Shown: positions 34,149 to 43,152, counted from the first letter of the stretch. The stretch is DNA of 64,000 nucleotides from Arthrobacter gengyunqii (GCF_023022985.1 NZ_CP095461.1:3410001-3474000), one strand, 5' to 3'. Numbers and translations are program-made. Notes: a model not told the origin generated them from the letters alone.

Positions 34149-34676
34149 CTAACCCGGCGACCCGTCCTGGGCCTCAAGACCGGACAACAACGCACGCAGA
34201 TGCCCGGCAAGCTGGATGCGGACAGCTTCCGGAAGATGGGCGATCATCTCCGCTTCGTGCTGCGCCGTGGCTGCCAGCACCCGGTGCACCAGTACGGACG
34301 CCGCGGGCGTGGGATCGATCAATGCTCCGCGCCCGTCCAGGGGATTCACGGTCCGGATGACCAACCCCGCGTCCACCAGCTTTGCGATCCGCTTGGTGGT
34401 TCCGGCGGCCGAGGTGAGGAGATCGGCCGCGATTTCGGAGGGAGTCATGGGCCGGCCCGTTCGAGTCAGCAGGAACAACAGCTCCGCCTCGCCGCGGGTG
34501 AGCTGGAATTCCTGCAGCACGGCGTCGCCGCGCATCTGGACCAACTGCGCCAGCCGGCTGATGCGCGGAATGATGCCTGACGGCTCGACGCTGACCTGCG
34601 GCAGCGCATCCCACTGTTCTTTCGCCCGATCCAGATAATCCTTCACCGCAACAGGATACTTCGCCGGCAAATCCAT
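34149..34676 (-). CDS. MarR-family transcriptional regulator
   Basis: A 175-residue winged-helix regulator (LTRGEAELLFLLTRTGRPMT, then PSEIAADLLTSAAGTTKRIA as recognition region, and a basic wing). The ATG at 34676 is preceded by GAGGGAC; the in-frame extension upstream is antisense to the divergent gene. Targets are unknown. Confidence 0.88.
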   Translation of the reverse strand: MDLPAKYPVAVKDYLDRAKEQWDALPQVSVEPSGIIPRISRLAQLVQMRGDAVLQEFQLTRGEAELLFLLTRTGRPMTPSEIAADLLTSAAGTTKRIAKLVDAGLVIRTVNPLDGRGALIDPTPAASVLVHRVLAATAQHEAEMIAHLPEAVRIQLAGHLRALLSGLEAQDGSPG

Positions 34677-34749
34677 GTCCCTCGCGGGGCACGGCCAGCC
34701 CGTTCGTGAGTTGGCCCTCACCCCCTGTGCCGGCAGGCCCCGCTTTCGG

Positions 34750-34755
34750 TAAGCT
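34750..34755 (+). promoter_or_regulatory. -10 box TAAGCT for a leaderless gene
   Basis: TAAGCT ends 6 nt before the ATG at 34762. Confidence 0.6.
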
Positions 34756-34761
34756 GTCGCC

Positions 34762-35583
34762 ATGCTGAAGAAAGTGGCAAAAAAAGTCGCGGTGGCAGCA
34801 TTAATCATTACGGCCTTTGCTGCAGGCCTGTTCGCGGTGCTGGGCTACGGGCTCATTCAGCTGCTCCAGGTGGCAGTGACCGGCGAAGCCGGCTCAGCGT
34901 CGGCCTTTTCCTTCTTCGCCGTCTTCATCACTCCGTCGCTGTTTATTGGCGGCGTGACGCTGCTGGCCCTTGGCGGGCGGGCTCTTCGGCGACGCCTCCG
35001 GGACCAGCAAAACCGGCGCAGCGACGCCGCTGCACAGGCCGAGTCCTGGCGCCGTCTGTACGTGCGCCGGGATGAGCTGCTGGTGCGGTGGTCCCGGTAT
35101 GAAACCGACGTGGCGCTGATGATCGACTATCCCGTGATGACGGATTACACGGACCCGGTGGTCCGGGATGTCATCCTCGCCATGCAAGGCATCCGTTCCG
35201 CCGAAGCCGAAGCACTGGATCTGGGACGCGGTCCGGCCGAAGCATCCAAGCTGTTCCGGGCGGTAGACCGGTTTGAGGTTGCCTTCCTAACGGCTGAGAA
35301 ATATGCCCGCCGGTGCGGACAGTCGAAGCTCAACATCACTGAACGCAGCAAGCTCGCCAGCGCGCGCCAGGCGTTGAACATCATCCTGGACGGAGCGGCA
35401 ACACCGGCCGAAGTGGACGCAGCCTACCGAAGCCTGCGCGGGTCGCTGCGCGGCATCATTGATCTGCCGGACCGGGCCGTGGCCGATTTGGAGGCCCACA
35501 CGCGCCAGAGCCTGGGCGTTCACCCGCACGGTTCCACTGCGGCATCAGCGGCGGCATCAACTCCGGCAGACCGGGCGGCATAA
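34762..35583 (+). CDS. Hypothetical protein with two N-terminal membrane helices
   Basis: A 273-residue protein I do not recognise. Two hydrophobic segments (about 10-32 and 46-68) are followed by a soluble alpha-helical domain rich in Arg, Glu and Ala (about 80-255), probably in the cytoplasm. The C terminus is an Ala/Ser-rich tail. It is divergent from the MarR gene, which may regulate it. Confidence 0.7.
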   Translation: MLKKVAKKVAVAALIITAFAAGLFAVLGYGLIQLLQVAVTGEAGSASAFSFFAVFITPSLFIGGVTLLALGGRALRRRLRDQQNRRSDAAAQAESWRRLYVRRDELLVRWSRYETDVALMIDYPVMTDYTDPVVRDVILAMQGIRSAEAEALDLGRGPAEASKLFRAVDRFEVAFLTAEKYARRCGQSKLNITERSKLASARQALNIILDGAATPAEVDAAYRSLRGSLRGIIDLPDRAVADLEAHTRQSLGVHPHGSTAASAAASTPADRAA

Positions 35584-35601
35584 CCGCCTAACGCGTGCCG
35601 C

Positions 35602-35832
35602 TCAACCCGCGTTGCCGCGCGGATATTCGTCCTCGTCCGCGTTTCCCCCGTCCGCGTTCTGCTCCAGGCGGTCCGCTTCGGAGCCGTCCGCGCGCAGCGG
35701 ATCCCCGTGTGGCTGCACGGGATCTTCGGCTCCGGTGTCCTCCTGCGCGTCGGGAACCGCGGGAGTCTGCTGCTCCTGGGCATCGACTTCGTTTTCGGTG
35801 GGTACGGAGGGGCGGTCATCTGCTGCGGGCAT
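35602..35832 (-). CDS. Small acidic hypothetical protein
   Basis: A 76-residue, highly acidic, Pro/Gln/Asp-rich protein without predicted fold (MPAADDRPSVPTENEVDAQE at the start). GAAAGGAAAA lies before the ATG at 35832. The promoter region upstream shares the AT-rich TTATAAACTAAG at about 35900-35912. Probably intrinsically disordered; function unknown. Confidence 0.55.
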   Translation of the reverse strand: MPAADDRPSVPTENEVDAQEQQTPAVPDAQEDTGAEDPVQPHGDPLRADGSEADRLEQNADGGNADEDEYPRGNAG

Positions 35833-36060
35833 CGCTGTTTTCCTTTCGGGAGGCGTGTTCCTGTGCGGGAAAACGGGAGCTCTTACAAGCACCCTCGCCA
35901 CTTAGTTTATAAGCCTGCTTGCGAACTATCCATGGAAAGGTGCCGGCCAGAAGCCGGCAGCAGCATTTCCAGCGCCGTCACAGGCGCCGTGATGAAGTCG
36001 GAGCGGACCGGTCCTGAGATAGTCTGTGATTTCCCGGGCAAGCGGCGGCAGAAGGAATCC

Positions 36061-37185
36061 ATGACAGTCCACACCAGCACTCGGCTCTCAGACGGCCGGG
36101 AGCTCATCTATTTCGATTCCTCCCCGGAAACCGCACAGCGCAGGCAGTCCGCTCCGGCAGACACCCGCGGCCTTCCGGCCCGGCCCGGAAACGGAACCGC
36201 CCGGTACGACGCCCTGACCGGCGAGTGGATCGCGGTGGCCGCACACCGGCAGTCGCGGACCCACCTGCCGCCCGCCGACCAGTGCCCGCTGTGCCCCTCG
36301 TCGCCGTCGCGCGCGTCGGAAATCCCGGCCGAGGACTACGAGGTGGTGGTCTTCGAGAACCGGTTCCCCTCCTTCGGCCCGGATTTGGGCCAGCTGCCGG
36401 CAGACCCGGCCTGGGGAACGACGGCGCCGGCGTACGGCCGCTGCGAAGTGGTGGCCTTCGATTCCGCGCATGAGGGGTCCTTCGGGTCCCTCTCCCCCGC
36501 CCGCGCCCGGACCGTAGTGGACGCCTGGGCGCAGCGCACCGCTGCACTGTCCGCGATGGACGGCATCCGCCAGGTGTTCTGTTTCGAAAACCGCGGCGAG
36601 GACATCGGCGTCACGCTGCTGCATCCGCACGGCCAGATTTACGCCTATCCGTTCATTCCGCCGCGCTCCGCGGTGATGGCGCAGCAGGCGGCCGCCTTTT
36701 ACGAAGCGTCCGACCGCCGGCAGACCCTGGTGGGAGCGGCGCTGGACGCCGAACGCACCTCAGGAGACCGGATGATCCTCGAAGGCAAACATTTCAGCGC
36801 CTTTGTGCCCTTCGCCGCCCGCTGGCCGCTGGAAGTCCACCTCGTGCCGCACCGGCAGGTTGCGGACCTCGCTGAACTGCGGGACGACGAACGCGATGAC
36901 CTGACCGCCGTTTATCTGGACCTGCTCGCCCGCGTCGACGGCCTCTACTCCACCCCCACCCCGTACATTGCCGCCTGGCAGCAGGCGCCGCTGGATGCGC
37001 GCTTCCGCCCGGCCAGCCGCCTGCACCTGCAGCTCACCTCCCCGCGCCGGGCCGAAGACAAGCTGAAATTCCTGGCCGGCTCCGAAGCCGCCATGGGCGC
37101 CTTCATCAACGACACCATCCCCGAGCAGGTGGCAGCGAACCTGCGTGCCGCCGTTCCCGCGGCCCCCGGAAAGGTGCTGTCATGA
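36061..37185 (+). CDS. galT: Galactose-1-phosphate uridylyltransferase
   Basis: A 374-residue GalT. The active-site His triad motif HPHGQ is in LLHPHGQIYAYP, and NRFPSFGPDL and GKHFSAFVPFAARWPLEVH match the family. It transfers UMP between UDP-glucose and galactose-1-phosphate in the Leloir pathway. AGAAGGAATCC precedes the ATG at 36061. The 228 bp upstream hold an AT-rich stretch (35903-35912) and a TGCCGGC/GCCGGCA hairpin (about 35942-35960). It overlaps galK by 4 bp. Confidence 0.92.
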   Translation: MTVHTSTRLSDGRELIYFDSSPETAQRRQSAPADTRGLPARPGNGTARYDALTGEWIAVAAHRQSRTHLPPADQCPLCPSSPSRASEIPAEDYEVVVFENRFPSFGPDLGQLPADPAWGTTAPAYGRCEVVAFDSAHEGSFGSLSPARARTVVDAWAQRTAALSAMDGIRQVFCFENRGEDIGVTLLHPHGQIYAYPFIPPRSAVMAQQAAAFYEASDRRQTLVGAALDAERTSGDRMILEGKHFSAFVPFAARWPLEVHLVPHRQVADLAELRDDERDDLTAVYLDLLARVDGLYSTPTPYIAAWQQAPLDARFRPASRLHLQLTSPRRAEDKLKFLAGSEAAMGAFINDTIPEQVAANLRAAVPAAPGKVLS

Positions 37186-38339
37186 CCCTCTCGGCCACTG
37201 AGCTGTCCGCCGCCTTCACCGCCCGTTTCGGCAGGGAGCCGGCGGGGATCTGGGCCGCGCCCGGCCGCGTAAACCTGATCGGCGAGCACACCGACTATAA
37301 CGACGGCTTTGTGCTGCCCTTCGCCATCAACCGCTCGACGGCGGTGGCTGCCGCGCCGCGGCGGGACCGGACCGCGCGGGTGTACTCGGCGTTCGGCGAG
37401 GGCAGCCTGGTCAGCGCCGACCTGAATGAGCTGAGCACCGGAAGCGTGCAGGGCTGGGCAGCGTATCCGCTGGGCGTCCTGTGGGCCTTCGAGGACCGCG
37501 GCACCGGGGTTCCCGGACTGGATTTGTACGTCGATTCCGATGTACCGGTGGGGGCCGGACTATCTTCGTCCGCCGCCCTGGAATGCGCCGTGGCTGTGAT
37601 GGCCAACGACCTCTCCGATGCCGGACTGACCGGCCCCGAGCTTGCCGCGCTGGGCCAGCGCGCCGAGAACCTCATGGTGGGTGCCCCCACGGGAATCATG
37701 GACCAGTCCGCGTCCCTGCTGGGCGAAGAAGGCCACGCCGTGTTCCTCGACTGCCGAAGCCGGGAAGCCGAACTGGTGCCGCTGGATCTGGCCGGCAGCG
37801 GTCTGACGCTGCTGGTGATCGATACCCGGGTCAGCCATGAGCATGCCAGCGGCGGTTATGCCTCCCGGCGCGCCTCCTGCGAGCAGGGCGCCAAGGAGAT
37901 GGGCGTGGCCGCACTGCGGGACCTCACCGTAAAGGACCTCGCGGCGGCCGCAGGCGTCCTGGACGAGGAAACCTTCAGGCGGGTCCGGCATGTGGTGACG
38001 GAGAACGCCCGGGTGCTGGCCGCCGTCGACATCCTGCGGACGGACGGGCCCGGCAAGCTGGGCCCGCTGCTCAACGAGAGCCACGCGTCGATGCGGGACG
38101 ACTTCGAGATCTCCTGCCCGGAACTGGATCTGGCGGTGGAGACTGCCCGCCGGGCCGGGGCACTGGGGGCACGGATGACAGGCGGCGGTTTCGGCGGTTC
38201 CGCCATTGCACTGGTGGACAGCACAGCAGCTGACGCCGTGACGGCAGCCGTTTCAGACGCCTTTGCGGCGGCCGGTTATGCCGCTCCGGCCGTCTTCACG
38301 GTGCTTCCTGCGTCCGGTGCCGGGCGGGTGGAGGGCTAA
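37182..38339 (+). CDS. galK: Galactokinase
   Basis: A 385-residue GHMP kinase. The galactose-binding signature RVNLIGEHTDYNDGFVLP starts near residue 28, the ATP motif is VPVGAGLSSSAALE, and the third motif is ARMTGGGFGGSAIA. It phosphorylates galactose at C1 to feed GalT. The start overlaps the galT stop (ATGA). No galE or galactose transporter is adjacent, so these must be elsewhere. Confidence 0.95.
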   Translation: MTLSATELSAAFTARFGREPAGIWAAPGRVNLIGEHTDYNDGFVLPFAINRSTAVAAAPRRDRTARVYSAFGEGSLVSADLNELSTGSVQGWAAYPLGVLWAFEDRGTGVPGLDLYVDSDVPVGAGLSSSAALECAVAVMANDLSDAGLTGPELAALGQRAENLMVGAPTGIMDQSASLLGEEGHAVFLDCRSREAELVPLDLAGSGLTLLVIDTRVSHEHASGGYASRRASCEQGAKEMGVAALRDLTVKDLAAAAGVLDEETFRRVRHVVTENARVLAAVDILRTDGPGKLGPLLNESHASMRDDFEISCPELDLAVETARRAGALGARMTGGGFGGSAIALVDSTAADAVTAAVSDAFAAAGYAAPAVFTVLPASGAGRVEG

Positions 38340-38371
38340 AGCGAACCCACCGGGGGGGTCACGCCCGCCGG

Positions 38372-39313
38372 CTACGAGGCGTTCGGGCCGCTGTTGACGA
38401 AGAACGGAGCCAGATCGCCGTACGGGTTTACCGCCGGGTCTTCGTCGAAGCCGTCATACTGCTGCCGCAGTGCGATCACTGCCCGGGCGGCCTCGTCGGT
38501 GATATGTGTGTCTCGGGCCAGACCCCACGGGCCGAGTTCGGCGTCGAACACCACGCGGGCGTCCTGCGGGGGCAGCCCGCGCACCGTGGCCACCAGCTCA
38601 GCTGCCTCATCGCGGTTGCCCGGTTCCAGCACCCAGCCGAGCGCAGCCTCGTAGGCATCACGGAAGCGCATGGCCGTGTCCCGGTTGTCGGCGTACCAGT
38701 CCCCGTTCCAGGCCGCCACGTTCCCGACGTAGGGCGTACCAAGCGCTGATTCATCGGCCAGCTGATTCATGCCCAGCTCGCGGGCCAGCGCCTCGAGGCC
38801 GTCACTCAGCAGGGTGGCCGAGGCGTAGCCGTCACTCATCTTCCGGTAACGTTCGGCGACACTTCCCTGGCTGACCACCGTGTAGTCGATGTCCCGGCGC
38901 AGACCCGCTTTTTCCAGGAGGGAATAGAGAACGTAGGCGTAGCCGCTGTCGGCCGCATCCACCGCCACCTCGCCGCCGCGGACCGCCTCCATCGAGGGGA
39001 TTTCGGGCGGAGTGACCACGCTTAGTCCCATCCCGAGGTCCAGGGCAAAATCGGCCAGGACGTTGAGCGGACGGCCCAAATCGTTGGAAGCGTTGCACCG
39101 GTAGTTGACCACGTTGTCCCAGGAGGTCTGCAGGACGTCATAGGCTCCGGCGTCGAAGTCCCGGAACTGCTGCTCGGAGGACTCCACCTGCTCCAACGTC
39201 ACATGGACGTCGTTGTCTGCGAAGAAACCCTTCTTCTCACCCGCGGCCAACGCCGGCGAGATTGAAAAGACACCCATTCTCAGGGGATTTGCGCTGCTGC
39301 CCGGCTGTGCCAT
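38372..39313 (-). CDS. NMT1/THI5-like substrate-binding protein, orphan
   Basis: A 313-residue periplasmic-binding-type protein. It opens PLRMGVFSISPALAAGEKKG and contains DAGAYDVLQTSWDNVVNY and VDAADSGYAYVLYSLLEKAG, as in the NMT1/THI5 and SsuA groups that bind pyrimidines, sulfonates or aromatics. There is no signal peptide or lipobox, and no ABC permease or ATPase is nearby, so it may be a cytoplasmic ligand-binding protein. The ATG at 39313 was chosen by homology of this N terminus; upstream extension lacks a site. Confidence 0.75.
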   Translation of the reverse strand: MAQPGSSANPLRMGVFSISPALAAGEKKGFFADNDVHVTLEQVESSEQQFRDFDAGAYDVLQTSWDNVVNYRCNASNDLGRPLNVLADFALDLGMGLSVVTPPEIPSMEAVRGGEVAVDAADSGYAYVLYSLLEKAGLRRDIDYTVVSQGSVAERYRKMSDGYASATLLSDGLEALARELGMNQLADESALGTPYVGNVAAWNGDWYADNRDTAMRFRDAYEAALGWVLEPGNRDEAAELVATVRGLPPQDARVVFDAELGPWGLARDTHITDEAARAVIALRQQYDGFDEDPAVNPYGDLAPFFVNSGPNAS

Positions 39314-39438
39314 TGACGGTCCTTGATCTCTCGGAGGAAGCCCCCTGCCCTTGTTCCAGCGTAGGGAGGCGCACCGCGTTGGAAAAGGACCCACGGCAAT
39401 TAGGACCGCGGGCAGCCGGATGCGGCACACTAAAACCC

Positions 39439-39810
39439 ATGGGAGTGCACGGAGTTATCCGGACGGCGGAGCTGGAACTTCTCGCGTCGTCCACCCGGGT
39501 TGATGCGGCCCGCCTGCGCCGCCTGTTGCACCCGGAGTTCCTCGAGATTGGACGTTCGGGGCAGCGGTGGACACGCGAGGACATCATTGCGGCCCTCGGT
39601 GCCGAGGATCAGCGGCCCACGCCGGAGACAGATGAATGGGAATTCTCGCAGCTCGCGCCGCATCTGTTCCTCGTCACCTACCGGATCCGGTCCGGCATCC
39701 CGCTGGATTCAGGCACCCCGCGCAGCCGGCATTCCTCCGTCTGGGACACCTCGACAGGTCAGCCACGTCTCCGCTTCCATCAGGGAACCCCCGTCCTCCG
39801 CGGCAACTAA
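39439..39810 (+). CDS. DUF4440/NTF2-like protein
   Basis: A 123-residue protein with the NTF2-like pattern (LRRLLHPEFLEIGRSGQRWT then EDIIAAL). Such proteins bind small ligands or act as isomerases; none is known here. No Shine-Dalgarno site is present; CACACT ends 7 nt before the ATG at 39439, similar to the leaderless promoters elsewhere. It shares the hairpin terminator with ssrA. Confidence 0.75.
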   Translation: MGVHGVIRTAELELLASSTRVDAARLRRLLHPEFLEIGRSGQRWTREDIIAALGAEDQRPTPETDEWEFSQLAPHLFLVTYRIRSGIPLDSGTPRSRHSSVWDTSTGQPRLRFHQGTPVLRGN

Positions 39811-39815
39811 GGAAA

Positions 39816-39851
39816 CACCGAAGGCCCGTCCCAGGGGACAGGCCTTCGGTG
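39816..39851. terminator. Bidirectional terminator of ssrA and the DUF4440 gene
   Basis: Perfect 11-bp arms CACCGAAGGCC (39816-39826) and GGCCTTCGGTG (39841-39851) enclose GGGA/TCCC pairs. On the minus strand it is followed by TTTCC and lies 9 nt after the tmRNA 3' end; on the plus strand it starts 6 nt after a stop codon. Confidence 0.85.
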
Positions 39852-39859
39852 CAGGTTCG

Positions 39860-40226
39860 TGGAGATGGGGGGAATCGAACCCCCGTCCGATGTTGTATTG
39901 CCAGGACTTCTCCGGGCGCAGTATGCGTCGGATTTTCTCGGCCCCAGCCATCCTGCATACAGGTGGCTGATCCGGGCCCAGCCGTCCAAAAGTCCCGAAC
40001 ACCCAGACGGCGAAGGTGTTCGGCAGTGGCCCTCTAAACGACGCCAGGATCCGGAGCGAGAGCGACTCCGGGCTGACGGACTACTCCGGCTGCTTAGGCA
40101 GCGAGAGCGAAGTCAGTGCGCATAGGTTTGGCACTTATTTTTTTGCAGAGAGCGTTAGCGAGATAACTCTGCGTCCTCGGCCCGCTTCCCCTGACTCAAC
40201 AGACATCGTCGAAACCGATCATCCCC
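39860..40226 (-). ncRNA. ssrA: Transfer-messenger RNA (tmRNA)
   Basis: About 367 nt. The 5' end GGGGAUG (40226-40220) pairs with CAUCUCC at the 3' end (39867-39861), forming the acceptor stem, and the T-arm sequence GGGGUUCGAUUCCCC precedes it. GAUCGGUUUCGACGAUG at the 5' end is the conserved tmRNA start. The tag reading frame runs 40132-40094 and encodes AKPMRTDFALAA followed by UAA. Together with SmpB it frees stalled ribosomes and tags the product for proteolysis. The CCA end is not encoded. Mature ends are inferred from the pairing. Confidence 0.95.
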
Positions 40227-40342
40227 GTATTCAGTTGCCAACCAGCTGTCCGCCGCATGGCGTACACATCTAATAACGATTGTCCATCACAGATCATTCC
40301 CTGTCCGGGACGCTTGCTCCGCGCAGAAATCCGTGGGAAAGA

Positions 40343-41017
40343 ATGTCCTCCATGGAGACTTCCCCTGCGCGCCATGAATCCATGGATCCCGCCGAGCTCA
40401 TTCAGCGGGCACGTTCCCTCGCCTGCTCCGGCACCCGTCGCATCCTGGGCATCACCGGAGCACCCGGATCCGGAAAATCCACTGTTGCCCGGCTTCTGGT
40501 GGACGCGCTCGGTCCGGACACTGCCGCCCTGGTGCCGATGGACGGGTTCCATCTGGCGAACAGCTTGCTGAAGGACCTTGGACGGCAGCAACGGAAGGGA
40601 GCTCCGGACACGTTCGACGACGGCGGATACGCAGCGCTGCTGGCGCGGCTTCACGGCCAGTCGGCGGAGGAGCCTCAGATCTATGCACCCGATTTCCGGC
40701 GCGAACTGGAGGAATCGATCGGATCGGCCCTGCCCGTCCGGGCCACCGTCCCGCTGGTCATTACGGAAGGCAACTATCTGTTGCTGCAGGAGGGTCACTG
40801 GCCGCACGCCCGGACGCTGATGGATGAAGTTTGGTACCTCGAAATTGACGACGTCGTCCGCCGGAAACGGCTCATCCGGCGGCATGCGGAATTTGGCAGG
40901 ACTCCGGACGAGGCCCGGGCCTGGGCCCTGGGCAGCGACGAAGCCAATGCCCGGCTGATCATCGGCCACGCTCACCGCGCCGATATCCGCATCCGGCTGG
41001 ATGCCCGTCCGGCGTGA
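40343..41017 (+). CDS. Nucleoside/nucleotide kinase family protein (P-loop)
   Basis: A 224-residue P-loop kinase of the uridine/pantothenate-kinase-like superfamily. Walker A is GAPGSGKST (about 39-47), the substrate motif is PMDGFHLANSLL, and LEIDDVVRRKRLIRRHAEFG is the lid. Relatives phosphorylate sugars, nucleosides or pantothenate; the substrate is undecided. The start is uncertain: I took the ATG at 40343 with GGAAAG in front, but ATGs at 40352 and 40382 and a TTG at 40280 are in frame. Confidence 0.82.
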   Translation: MSSMETSPARHESMDPAELIQRARSLACSGTRRILGITGAPGSGKSTVARLLVDALGPDTAALVPMDGFHLANSLLKDLGRQQRKGAPDTFDDGGYAALLARLHGQSAEEPQIYAPDFRRELEESIGSALPVRATVPLVITEGNYLLLQEGHWPHARTLMDEVWYLEIDDVVRRKRLIRRHAEFGRTPDEARAWALGSDEANARLIIGHAHRADIRIRLDARPA

Positions 41018-41052
41018 GGAATCCGGGGGCAGATGGGGACAGGCAGCTGCGC

Positions 41053-42705
41053 TCAATGTCCCTTGAACGCTTCGGTGAGCCACCAGGCGCCGCCGTCGGA
41101 CGCGATTTTCGCGTCAATGACGAGCGGTCTGCGCGGGCCGGACGCCAGCCAGGCGCTCACGGCGTCGAGGTCCTGAACCGTGCGGACGGTAAGCCCGTCC
41201 GCACCGAAGCCGCGGCCGATGGCAGCGGCGTCGGTCTCCGGGAACACGACCGTGCCCATGTCCGCCTGCGGGTTCTCGGCACCAAAGTGATGCACCTCCG
41301 CTCCGTAGGCGGCGTCGTTGTAGACAATGCAGACCAGCGGCAGTTCCAGCCGTACGGCGGTTTCCAGCTCAGCCACGGCCATATGGAACCCTCCGTCACC
41401 GGTGCCGAGCACGGGCAGGCGGTCCGGCCGCGCCACCGCCGCTCCGATCGCCGTCGCAAGCCCCAGCCCAATGGACTGGAAGGCCTGGGTGAAGCAGAAT
41501 CCGTTTTCGTCGGGCACCTCCAGGAACTGGCTCGGGTACCCCATGAAGTTGCCCGAGTCCACAGCGACAATCCGTTCCCGGGGCAGCAGTTCATCGAGGC
41601 GGCGGGTCAGGATGCGGGGATCGATTCGACTGTCGGTGGAAAAATCGTCCAGTTCCTCGTCCTGCCACCGGATGGACGCCATCCGCTGGCGCACACTGTC
41701 CGTTCGATACCCGGCCCGCGGTGCATCACCGCGGGCAACCAGCTCAGTCAGCACCGCTGCCGCGGTTTCAGCGGAGTCCCCCAGAACGCCCAGCGTCACG
41801 GCCCGGTTGGCACCGAGCGCTGCGTCCTCCAGGTCCACCTGCACGACGGCGGTTTCCGGCCCAATCAGGGTGCCCTGCCGCATGGTCCACATGTTCAGCG
41901 CGCACCCGAAGCCCACAATCAGATCAGCTCCGGTAATGAGATCGGCGGCCATCGGCGAGGAGAATCCGCCGGAAATTCCGAGGTTGAACTTCTCCCCGTT
42001 GAACAATCCCTTGGCCACCGCGGAAGTGGCCACCAGTGCGCCGGCGTGCTCGGCCAGGGCCAACACTTCATTCCGTGCTCCGCGGCCGCCGCGGCCGGCA
42101 ATGAAAACCGGCCGTTCCGCCTGCTCCAGCAGATCCGCCAGCGCGGCCACGGACGCCCGTCCGGGACGGACCGGAACCGAGAACGGGACGGAGACCGGCG
42201 CTGCCGCCGTCTCCGGCACCTCTTGTGCCTGTAGGTCGAGTGGAAGGTTCAAGACCACCGTGCGCCGGTCGTTGACGGCTCGCCGATAGGCGCGCACGGT
42301 GTCCGCGACGGCCGTGCGTGCTGAATGGATCCGTTCCGGAACGGCCTGGACCGATCGGGCAAAGCCGTCCTGGTCCATGCTGAAGTTGGAACCCACCGCC
42401 GAGGACGCAGCCTCCGCGGCCAGCACAATGAGCGGTGTGCGGGACTTGGCGGCTTCCCCGATGCCCGTTGCCGCGTTTGTGAGGCCGCAGCCCTGGTGCA
42501 CGGACACCAGCCCCACCCTTCCGGAAACCCGCGCGTAGGCATCGGCCATGGTGGCTGCCCCACCCTCGTGCCGTGCTGCGGTAAACGGAACTCCGTGTTG
42601 GCGCAGCGCATTGGTCACGATGAAGTTGCCGGAACCGACCACTCCGAAACAGTGTCCGGCTCCCAGCTCGGCAAGGGTCCTGCCGACAACCTCCGCTACG
42701 AACAT
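41053..42705 (-). CDS. Thiamine-diphosphate enzyme, acetolactate-synthase/benzoylformate-decarboxylase-like
   Basis: A 550-residue ThDP enzyme. The cofactor-activating Glu is in AARHEGGAATMADAYARV (about residue 47), GTGDGGFHMAVAELE starts the diphosphate motif and VYNDAAYG ends it. Family members include acetolactate synthase, benzoylformate decarboxylase and related lyases; the substrate is open. GGAGGG precedes the ATG at 42705. The start overlaps the end of an MFS transporter remnant by 10 bp, so the two were once an operon. Confidence 0.85.
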   Translation of the reverse strand: MFVAEVVGRTLAELGAGHCFGVVGSGNFIVTNALRQHGVPFTAARHEGGAATMADAYARVSGRVGLVSVHQGCGLTNAATGIGEAAKSRTPLIVLAAEAASSAVGSNFSMDQDGFARSVQAVPERIHSARTAVADTVRAYRRAVNDRRTVVLNLPLDLQAQEVPETAAAPVSVPFSVPVRPGRASVAALADLLEQAERPVFIAGRGGRGARNEVLALAEHAGALVATSAVAKGLFNGEKFNLGISGGFSSPMAADLITGADLIVGFGCALNMWTMRQGTLIGPETAVVQVDLEDAALGANRAVTLGVLGDSAETAAAVLTELVARGDAPRAGYRTDSVRQRMASIRWQDEELDDFSTDSRIDPRILTRRLDELLPRERIVAVDSGNFMGYPSQFLEVPDENGFCFTQAFQSIGLGLATAIGAAVARPDRLPVLGTGDGGFHMAVAELETAVRLELPLVCIVYNDAAYGAEVHHFGAENPQADMGTVVFPETDAAAIGRGFGADGLTVRTVQDLDAVSAWLASGPRRPLVIDAKIASDGGAWWLTEAFKGH

Positions 42706-43117
42706 GTGTGCCCTCCTAGATAACGGAACTGTTCTCGATCGTAGGGAGGTTCCGTCTGCTTGGATGCATCGGCCGGAGAAGCAGCTGCTCCTGCTGCGGC
42801 TGCCGCGGTGCCGTCCAGCTGCGGAACACGCTTGGAAATCATCGCCACGGCACCGGCGGCAACGAGGCCGATGATGGCAAACACCGCGAAGTTCCGCTCA
42901 AGGGGAGCGTCCGAGGCAGCGATCCAGCCGCCGATGATCGGACCCGAAATGGCGCCGATCCGGGCGAATCTCAGGGCCCAGCCGGTGGCTGTGGCACGGG
43001 TGGCGGCGGGGTAATAGTCCGCAATGTAACCGGTCCGGACCAGGGAAGTGGAAATCGATCCGATTCCGGCGATGCCATAAATGCAAGGTTCACCACCATG
43101 GAGTTGGGGAACATCAT
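42696..43117 (-). pseudogene. Remnant of an MFS transporter (aromatic-acid:H+ symporter-like), C-terminal third
   Basis: From 43117 the frame reads MMFPNSMVVNLAF and should continue as YGIAGIGSIS, but one T is missing at about 43079-43082 and the frame shifts. The shifted frame then runs open through VRTGYIADYYPAATRATA and ARIGAISGPIIGGWIA to a stop at 42696. This is the last third of a major-facilitator protein of the benzoate/4-hydroxybenzoate type. The first two thirds are absent; a terminator hairpin lies where they should be. It overlaps the ThDP gene start, suggesting transport and breakdown of one substrate before decay. Confidence 0.8.
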
Positions 43118-43124
43118 TCGAGAA

Positions 43125-43152
43125 GGGCCGGGCAGGTATTCCCGCCCGGCCC
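43125..43152 (-). terminator. Hairpin terminator after the small membrane protein gene
   Basis: Arms GGGCCGGGC (43125-43133) and GCCCGGCCC (43144-43152) flank a 10-nt loop; TTCT follows on the minus strand. It lies at the border of the MFS remnant. Confidence 0.65.

Noticed and set aside
36061..38339. Complete galactose regulon
   Set aside because: Only galT and galK are present; neither galE, a transporter nor a regulator lies in the neighbourhood.
39860..40226. Small open frames within the tmRNA
   Set aside because: The region folds as tmRNA with a tag frame; the other frames have no start signals.
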